From contig LT649483.1 in the NCBI GenBank assembly GCA_900128395.1, positions 1 through 23,579 on the forward strand: a stretch of DNA of 23,579 nucleotides. Direction: 5' to 3'. Below the pieces are notes generated by a model. That model saw only the letters and a list, made by a program, of their open reading frames with translations, had not been told where the DNA came from and searched no databases. Within the stretch, counting starts at the first letter, position 1. Each line of letters opens with the position of its first letter. The position numbers and the translations under genes are program-made. The DNA is from Stramenopiles sp. TOSAG23-2 (lineage: Eukaryota; Sar). This document shows, piece by piece, positions 17,597 through 23,579 of this stretch.

Positions 17597-18946
17597 ATTA
17601 TATTTGTGTGCGTGTGTGGTTGTGTCCGGGTAAATATAGTGTTTGATACGACCATGCTTGAAACTAGGTGTTGGGTTTAATAGGTTATAAATTTACACGT
17701 CGTAAAAAATGTTATCATACGAGTCGTACGAGTTCGTAGGAATAATTAATGAAGAGATTATAAAATTATTTTGGTTAAAAGATATTGGTTAAAATCTAAG
17801 TTATAATAATAAAAGATATAAAATTTAAAAAAAATATTCGTATAAAATAAAAAATATTTTTTAGTATATAAAAAAAAATACCGAAGTGTAAATGGGATTT
17901 TAAAATTACCACACACTCTTCTTAAAAATTGTGCACTCTCTCCAAATTCCCCCCACATGCATCGAGATAGAATGCCTAGTTTTGATGTACAATCATCCAT
18001 TACAAATATTTCTTTGTGTATTGTTATACGGAATGGCTTTTCTGTTAAATCCAGCCTATTTGCATGAGACTAATGCTGTGTCTATGTATTTTAATATAAA
18101 ATAAGGTATTTTACAGAACAGGTTTTTGGCGTATATGTGCCTGTTAGTCCATGTATTTTAACATAAAATAAGGTATTTTACCGGCCAAGTTTTTGGCGTA
18201 TGGAAATTACATGGGCTTACCATTAAGAGTCGTCGCCTCTTTTCTCTTTGCATTGGTACGGATTATCATTTTTAGATATGTACTTAAAACGCTGTAATCG
18301 TATACAAAACCTTGTCAATCTCCCTATTAAAATACAATTAGCATGCACACAGGATTATAAAAACCTAAATCTGATCGAAATTTTGGATCCAAAAAACAAA
18401 CAAACGTAATTAGATTAACGATGAATTCCCCAAAAATATCGATTTATTATCTTAATATCCGTATAATATATTCCATATTAAAACTATTCATATATTAAAT
18501 TGTTTTTTCCCTTTATCCTCCAAAATTCCATATTATTTCATCCCCAATGAAAAAACTACCTGTTAAAACCACCCACCTGAATAATAAATGAAACAAACAA
18601 AAGCTAAGAATACATTTTGTCAGGAGATCATTTTATTAAGTACAAATTATATTCACAATTAACATACACACAACCTCTAATATCTTAGTATACGATAAAA
18701 TACACCTATCAACTTTCTTCCTATCAAATGACCTAGTATTTATACTTGAAAGCGATGTTAGAATACCAAAAACCAATTATATTTACATGAAAAATAATAA
18801 AAATGAATAAAAAATCATCAAAAAACCGAGGAAAAGTGGATAGAAAGTGTACACCAGAAAGACAGGTTGATTGAAAATGCAATTGTACTTTCCTCAGAAC
18901 ATTGTACAATTTATACCATTAACATCAGAAACAACGTTACTGATAT
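17597..18946. other. Long intergenic region without a supported gene
   Basis: It lies between two plus-strand genes. It holds a 27-base match to the dispersed repeat (17784-17810), a diverged direct repeat at 18080-18203, and a less AT-rich stretch at about 18010-18330. I find no tRNA, rRNA or reading frame worth calling. Confidence 0.45.
18080..18203. repeat. Diverged 67-bp direct repeat
   Basis: Bases from 18080 match those from 18147 with several substitutions. Shared blocks are ATGTATTTTAA, ATAAAATAAGGTATTTTAC and TTTTTGGCGTAT. An older duplication than the perfect ones. Confidence 0.8.
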
Positions 18947-19231
18947 ATATATATATATAAGATACATTTACAACAACTACAATATTCTATTTTTTTTTTT
19001 TATTAAACATCATCATTACATTTTTATAAAAAAAAATCATGGAAACAGCCAAAAAAAACAAACCGTCGAATAGTGCTTTTAAACAACAATATATATATAT
19101 AAGATACATTTACAACAACTACAATATTCTATTTTTTTTTTTTATTAAACATCATCATTACATTTTTATAAAAAAAAATCATGGAAACAGCCAAAAAAAA
19201 CAAACCGTCGAATAGTGCTTTTAAACAACAA
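18947..19231. repeat. Perfect 142-bp tandem duplication of the CDC50 5' end
   Basis: Bases 18947-19088 recur at 19089-19230, with one further matching base. The unit spans 5' flank, the start codon and all but the last 13 bases of exon 1. The upstream copy has an ATG at 19039 but no donor site. Confidence 0.95.
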
Positions 19232-20517
19232 AGATTAAAAGCAGTAAGTATACACATACGAATAAATACATAGTATACATTTCAAATATAAACTAACATA
19301 TACACACGCATATATAAACAGTGGCAACCAATATTAACACCAAATTGGGTTATCGGTACATTTATTGTAATAGGTATCTTATTTATACCATTAGGCATTG
19401 TATTATTAAGCGCTGCAGATTCAGTTATTGAATACCAAGCAGTTTATGAGTGAGTATATATATATATATATATACGACGATAATAATAATACAACAAACA
19501 TCTTTTTACTAACAATACAACCATCACACACACACATAACACAGTGGCGCATTAACAGAGGATCCCGCATATGTAGCCAACGCACAACATCAATCATCGC
19601 CAGTACCAGTTGGTACAAGTAAGACAATTACATTTGATATTAAAGAAAAAATGACTGGACCAGTTTACGTGTATTATGAACTTGATAATTTTTATCAAAA
19701 TCATAGACGTTATGTTAAAAGTAGAATGGATGCACAATTGCGTAATAAACTTTCAAAAACGACTCTTATCGATGATGAAAATGGTGATGGGATTGCAAGG
19801 GCAAAAGCAAAATTTGGTACGGATACCACAATTGCTGAATGGGCTAAAATATTTTCACGTTGTGAACCAATGATTGTACCACCAGGTTTAACGACAGATT
19901 GCAAATATGGTACAAATGGTACAAATGGACAGCCATGTAAAATCTTATGGCCATGTGGTTTAATTGCTGGTTCGTTTTTTAATGACGTTTTTAAATCGAA
20001 TCAAACATCATGGACGGAAAAAGGTATTGCATGGGAAAGCGATATTAAAAAGAAATTCATTAATCCAACGGGATGGAAAGATAAAATTGATAAAACTAGT
20101 ACATCGGTTTATCAATATTTACATCAACGTTATCCGAAATTTAATGAATTAACAGGTGGTTCATTGAAAGAAGAGGGTGTTGCAAATGAACATTTCATCG
20201 TATGGATGCGTACGGCTGGTTTGCCAACATTTCGTAAATTATATGCAATCGTTGAAGATGGTTTGGAAAAGGGCAAATTTGATATCGAAGTACATTCAAA
20301 TTTTAACGTGAATTCATTTGGTGGCAATAAAAAATTAATTGTTTCCACTGTTAGTTGGTTAGGTGGTAAAAATTATTTCTTAGGCGTTGCATATTTAGTA
20401 GTTGGTATTATCTCATTCTTATTAGCACTTGCATTTGGAATAAAACATAGAATGAATCCACGTAAATTAGGTGATTCCGAATATTTAGTATGGAGTGATA
20501 AAGATAAACAAAGTTAA
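19181..20517 (+). CDS. CDC50: CDC50/LEM3 family protein, P4-ATPase beta subunit, 3 exons
   Basis: The model is join(19181..19243, 19322..19449, 19545..20517), 387 aa. Introns of 78 nt (GTAAGT...ACAG) and 95 nt (GTGAGT...ACAG) both carry ACTAAC. CDC50 proteins partner P4-type lipid flippases for exit from the ER and activity. Family hallmarks in order: FKQQRLKAWQPILTP before TM1 (about 32-54), the lumenal PVYVYYELDNFYQNHRRYVK, a Cys-bearing central loop (Cys in SRCEP, TDCKY, QPCKI, WPCGL), NPTGW, FIVWMRTAGLPTFRKLY, SFGGNKKLIVSTVSWLGGKN and TM2 (FLGVAYLVVGIISFLLALAF). Length and topology are normal. The start is the second of two ATGs in a tandem-duplicated first exon; only this copy leads into a donor site. 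Confidence 0.93.
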
Positions 20518-21090
20518 ACATATAATGTATAATCAGGATGATATTATATACGTGTTATGTTTATTCAGTGTTTGTCTGGTATAACAAATGGAAAACGAGG
20601 AAGATTGTTTCCTATTAATATATATATTTCCTATTAATATATATTGTGTACGATAACTTCTTGAAATATGAGAGTTGAGAGATGAGATAAAATATTTGTG
20701 CGAGAAAATTAAAAATTAAAATCAGAAAGTAAAACAGAGGCGAGGGAATAAAATATACTCGAGTAAAAAAACAATTTTTTAATGTACGCGCCGAACAGTT
20801 GAGAGTTTTAGAAGAGAAAGAGTGTGAAAAAGCGGGCCATATATCGACTGTCGCCAGTCGCCAGTCGCCAGTGTGTGTATAAAAACTTTTTTTTTATTTA
20901 TTTTAAATCTGTGTTTAGCTTTACGTATGATATTTAAATTTGATTTTTACTCTTTAAATATGATGGATATATCATATGCATACCTTCGGTGCCACTTTTT
21001 TTATGATGCCATATATATATTTTAAACAAAATTCTTATATACGATATACGCGCGTAATATATACAAAACCACGCACACCCCTCGCTCGGA
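20518..21090. other. Convergent intergenic region
   Basis: It is the 3' flank of CDC50 (plus) and of the kinase gene (minus). No gene seen. It contains a short tandem TTTCCTATTAATATATAT repeat at about 20609-20645 and a 7-base tandem repeat. Confidence 0.5.
20850..20872. repeat. GTCGCCA heptamer repeated three times
   Basis: Three perfect copies of a GC-rich 7-base unit in otherwise AT-rich intergenic DNA; a short minisatellite. Confidence 0.9.
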
Positions 21091-23379
21091 TCAACCAACC
21101 TCCTCCATCAAATACAATAACAAACTATTTGCATTCTCACGTTTTGATGGATCTCGTTGCAACATACGTTCTAATAAATTTGTAATGATTGAACTATATC
21201 CTCTATTTCTCACTTCATCTAATACGTTTGATAATGATGTCATGGCAAAATCAGGTCTTTTTAACGAACACATTTCGTATAAAATACAGCCCAAGGACCA
21301 AATGTCTGCTGATTTTCCATAACCACCTTCAACAATTTCTGGTGCCATATAATGTGGTGTACCAACAATAGTATTTGCACTATGTGATAAAGCAGTAGCA
21401 ACGCCGAAATCACAAATTTTAATTAAATTTACATTATTACTTCCATTATTATTATTATTATTACTATTATTACTATCATCACATAATAATAAATTTGCTG
21501 GTTTCAAATCACGATGTACTAACCCATTGTTATGTATGACAATCAATCCATTTAATAATTGTTGGATTAAATTAATAATTTTCGTTTCATCTAAAAAGAA
21601 TGGGTTTGTATTTGCTTTTAATTTTGCAGCTAAATCACCACCTGATACATATTCCATTACTAAACATACGGATAAAATATTATTATCACGTATGTCTAAG
21701 AAAAAATCATGCACTTCAACAACATGTTCCGATTTGGATCTCAAATTCGACATTAATCTTGCCTCATCTAATGCCTCATTTGCTTGTTCAACACTTTCAC
21801 ATATAATACGTTTTAAAACATACAATTCATTGTTACGCTCGTCCATAACTAATGTTGTAGTTCCAAATGCACCTTTTCCTAATTCTCCTAATATTGTATA
21901 TGGTCGATCACCACCTAATGGTTCTTTTGAAGGGGATGTTGTTGCCGATGTAGTTGGTGATGAATGATGTGGTGATAAAAATGTTTGTTCTTGTTGTTGT
22001 TGTTTCATTTTATTATTAATTTGATTTTCATCATCATCCCCTAGCGTTGGTGGATTATAATGTTCTTGTAAAAATGGATTTGTTGCTGTTGTCTTATTAA
22101 TTTCATTTGTTTTAATGATTATGCTTTTATTTTCATTTTGATCATCGCTATCTGATGTTATTGTTGAAGCTGAAATAGCCGATGGTCTATTTCCAATAAA
22201 TAAATTATTATTATTCGTAGTACTACTATTACTACTAGTAGTAGTAGTAGTAATAGTAGTAGTAGTAGCATCATTTCCATTATCATCACTACTCATATCA
22301 CCCTCTGATTTACTAGTCACAATTATGTTGGGGGATCGTTTATGTGTTGGTTTTTCTGAATTCTCAACTACTACAATAACATCTTCAATTTCTTGATCTT
22401 GTACCAATAACTCCCCATCACTTTTTGATTTTATATTTAATGTTGAAGATGGTAATGGTGATGATGATGGTGATGACGTTGCTGCTGTTGTTGTTGTTGT
22501 TAATGTTGGTGCACTTTTTGTATGTTTTGTTGTTGTATTTGTTTTTTTCATTGTTGTATCATTATTAGTAGTAGTAGTAGTACTAGCAGTAGTAGTAATA
22601 TTATTATTATTATCATTATCATCGTCTAAACATGAACCTAATTCATCAAATGCACCAGCAACACTCCTATAATATGTAACCAGCCATAATATCATCTGTT
22701 TAAAACATGGTTGAAAAAATTCACCACATAATGCCAATGTAGCTGCGATGTCTTGAGCATTTCGTTCTGAAATAGTATCATATCGACGTGTTGCGTATTT
22801 CAATTTGATTTCGTTTCTAGCTATTTTCTTTTCATAATGTTTATGTGTAACAATTGGGAAAAGAGATGAATGCGATGATGATGGTAGTAAAGATCTCTTC
22901 AAGATAAACTTTTGTCTCATTCTTCTAACTTTTCTACGATAATATTCTTTCCTTTCGCGTTCTGCATTTATTTTCTTCAATGACTTTCTATTTATAAATG
23001 TAATTCTTTTCAACAGTTCATCCATACCACCGAAAAGGCTGTCTTGTTTTCCATCACCTTTGCTTTGGAAATGTTTTCCAATAAGACCAGTCAATCTATT
23101 TGACAATTCGATCAAAGCTGCGTTGGTATGATGCATCATATTATCTTCTAGCTCTGAATTGTTATTGTTGTTGTTGTTGTTACTATTTGTTTTGACATTC
23201 ACTTGTGCCATGATATTATTTAAATCAGTAATAGATGTACTAAGGTTACAAAGCGCATTATTAGATAATTTTAATGTTTCCAACCATGCTCTAGATGCAG
23301 CACGAACTGCACGTACACGAATTTCCACTGCATCTATATATGTTGTTTCAAAGATTGGTGTACTACTTTGTGCATACAT
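21091..23379 (-). CDS. BAR-domain protein fused to a NEK-like Ser/Thr kinase
   Basis: 762 aa, single exon. Residues about 14-252 look like a BAR domain: helix 1 (IDAVEIRVRAVRAASRAWLE), a basic middle helix (RERKEYYRRKVRRMRQK) and helix 3 (ARNEIKLKYATRRYDTISER, then FFQPCFKQMILWLVTYYRSV). Residues 255-485 are a Thr/Ser/Asn-rich linker with repeated KSAPT/KSDGE/KSEGD motifs. Residues about 492-760 are a complete kinase: GELGKGAFG (Gly498 start), VLKRI lysine, HRDLKPAN (His622), DFG (Asp657), GTPHYMAPE, DIWSLGCILYEM. An Asn-rich insert sits between the catalytic loop and DFG. BAR domains bind curved membranes; the kinase resembles the NEK group. All catalytic residues are present, so it should be active. 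The membrane-targeting role is inferred from the fold resemblance. Confidence 0.85.
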   Translation of the reverse strand: MYAQSSTPIFETTYIDAVEIRVRAVRAASRAWLETLKLSNNALCNLSTSITDLNNIMAQVNVKTNSNNNNNNNNSELEDNMMHHTNAALIELSNRLTGLIGKHFQSKGDGKQDSLFGGMDELLKRITFINRKSLKKINAERERKEYYRRKVRRMRQKFILKRSLLPSSSHSSLFPIVTHKHYEKKIARNEIKLKYATRRYDTISERNAQDIAATLALCGEFFQPCFKQMILWLVTYYRSVAGAFDELGSCLDDDNDNNNNITTTASTTTTTNNDTTMKKTNTTTKHTKSAPTLTTTTTAATSSPSSSPLPSSTLNIKSKSDGELLVQDQEIEDVIVVVENSEKPTHKRSPNIIVTSKSEGDMSSDDNGNDATTTTITTTTTSSNSSTTNNNNLFIGNRPSAISASTITSDSDDQNENKSIIIKTNEINKTTATNPFLQEHYNPPTLGDDDENQINNKMKQQQQEQTFLSPHHSSPTTSATTSPSKEPLGGDRPYTILGELGKGAFGTTTLVMDERNNELYVLKRIICESVEQANEALDEARLMSNLRSKSEHVVEVHDFFLDIRDNNILSVCLVMEYVSGGDLAAKLKANTNPFFLDETKIINLIQQLLNGLIVIHNNGLVHRDLKPANLLLCDDSNNSNNNNNNGSNNVNLIKICDFGVATALSHSANTIVGTPHYMAPEIVEGGYGKSADIWSLGCILYEMCSLKRPDFAMTSLSNVLDEVRNRGYSSIITNLLERMLQRDPSKRENANSLLLYLMEEVG

Positions 23380-23437
23380 GTTTTTCGTTTTTTTTGTTGT
23401 ATTTGTTTAGTTCTTAATTTATTAAAATGCTTGTTAA

Positions 23438-23527
23438 CAACAAATGTTATAATTGCACGATGTTTCTTACTTTATTAAAATGCAACAAATGTTATAATTG
23501 CACGATGTTTCTTACTTTATTAAAATG
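23438..23527. repeat. Perfect 45-bp tandem duplication
   Basis: Bases 23438-23482 recur at 23483-23527, just upstream of the kinase start codon (minus strand), so probably within its promoter or 5' UTR. Confidence 0.95.
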
Positions 23528-23573
23528 CTTGAAATTTACGTAATTCTTCTTCCATTTTTCCTACATTCATTTG
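23524..23573 (-). pseudogene. Inverted 50-bp fragment of V-ATPase subunit C
   Basis: The reverse complement of 23524-23573 is identical to 16480-16529, which encodes MNVGKMEEELRKFQA. Nothing else of the gene is attached. It ends six bases before the window end and overlaps a short TTATTAAAATGCTTG stretch repeated at 23419-23433. It may be a micro-duplication or a chimeric sequence end. Confidence 0.9.
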
Positions 23574-23579
23574 AACTAA

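Noticed and set aside
369-23527. Duplications as copies of one transposable element
   Set aside because: The duplicated units share no common sequence, have no terminal repeats and are always exactly head to tail.
1-23579. tRNA, rRNA, CRISPR array or operon structure
   Set aside because: I found no tRNA-like T-loop with a matching acceptor stem and no rRNA. The direct repeats are paired duplications without spacers, not CRISPR, and the genes are spliced and independently oriented.

Overview
This is strongly AT-rich nuclear DNA from a eukaryotic protist. The evidence is short spliceosomal introns (78-121 nt), poly-Asn and poly-Thr tracts inside proteins, the standard stop codons, and eukaryote-only genes: a P4-ATPase CDC50 subunit, a mitochondrial carrier, a V-ATPase subunit C and a BAR/kinase fusion. 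A large protein rich in RPxSA-type motifs with an IQ motif hints at a flagellate. A stramenopile-like marine flagellate is my guess; the sequence does not prove it.

Layout, left to right. A four-exon secreted alpha/beta hydrolase is at 466-1761 (-). A 1003-aa basic protein with a putative beta-trefoil and an IQ motif is at 2195-5206 (-). A 91-aa protein, weakly MED11-like, is at 6680-6955 (+). A beta-helix plus Cys-rich-repeat surface-type protein at 7790-9520 (-) is butted against a 200-aa basic coiled-coil protein at 9517-10119 (-). A 281-aa unknown coiled-coil protein is at 10944-11789 (-). A small secreted 12-Cys protein is at 12569-13162 (+). A UCP4-like carrier with two exons is at 13756-14818 (-). 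V-ATPase subunit C, with its frame broken, is at 16111-17596 (+). CDC50 with three exons is at 19181-20517 (+). A BAR-domain/NEK-like kinase is at 21091-23379 (-). The genes look like independent transcription units, not a pathway cluster; carrier, V-ATPase and CDC50 are membrane-related housekeeping functions.

The most striking feature is not a gene. The window carries about a dozen perfect head-to-tail duplications, mostly 76-151 bp, plus two diverged ones of about 110-118 bp. They fall mostly between genes or at gene ends: the last exon of UCP4, the first exon of CDC50, the C-termini of the hydrolase, the 91-aa protein and the 200-aa protein. Only one, 91 bp in V-ATPase subunit C, breaks a gene in its interior. 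They may be recent real duplications, or assembly artefacts from unmerged overlaps. The diverged copies and the gene-end bias argue for biology; perfect identity and one chimeric-looking contig end argue for artefact.

All six introns I could define carry a CTAAC branch-point-like motif 21-34 nt before the acceptor. Two introns of the hydrolase gene are visibly similar to each other. A dispersed intergenic repeat occurs at 7251-7360 and, inverted, at 13425-13528.
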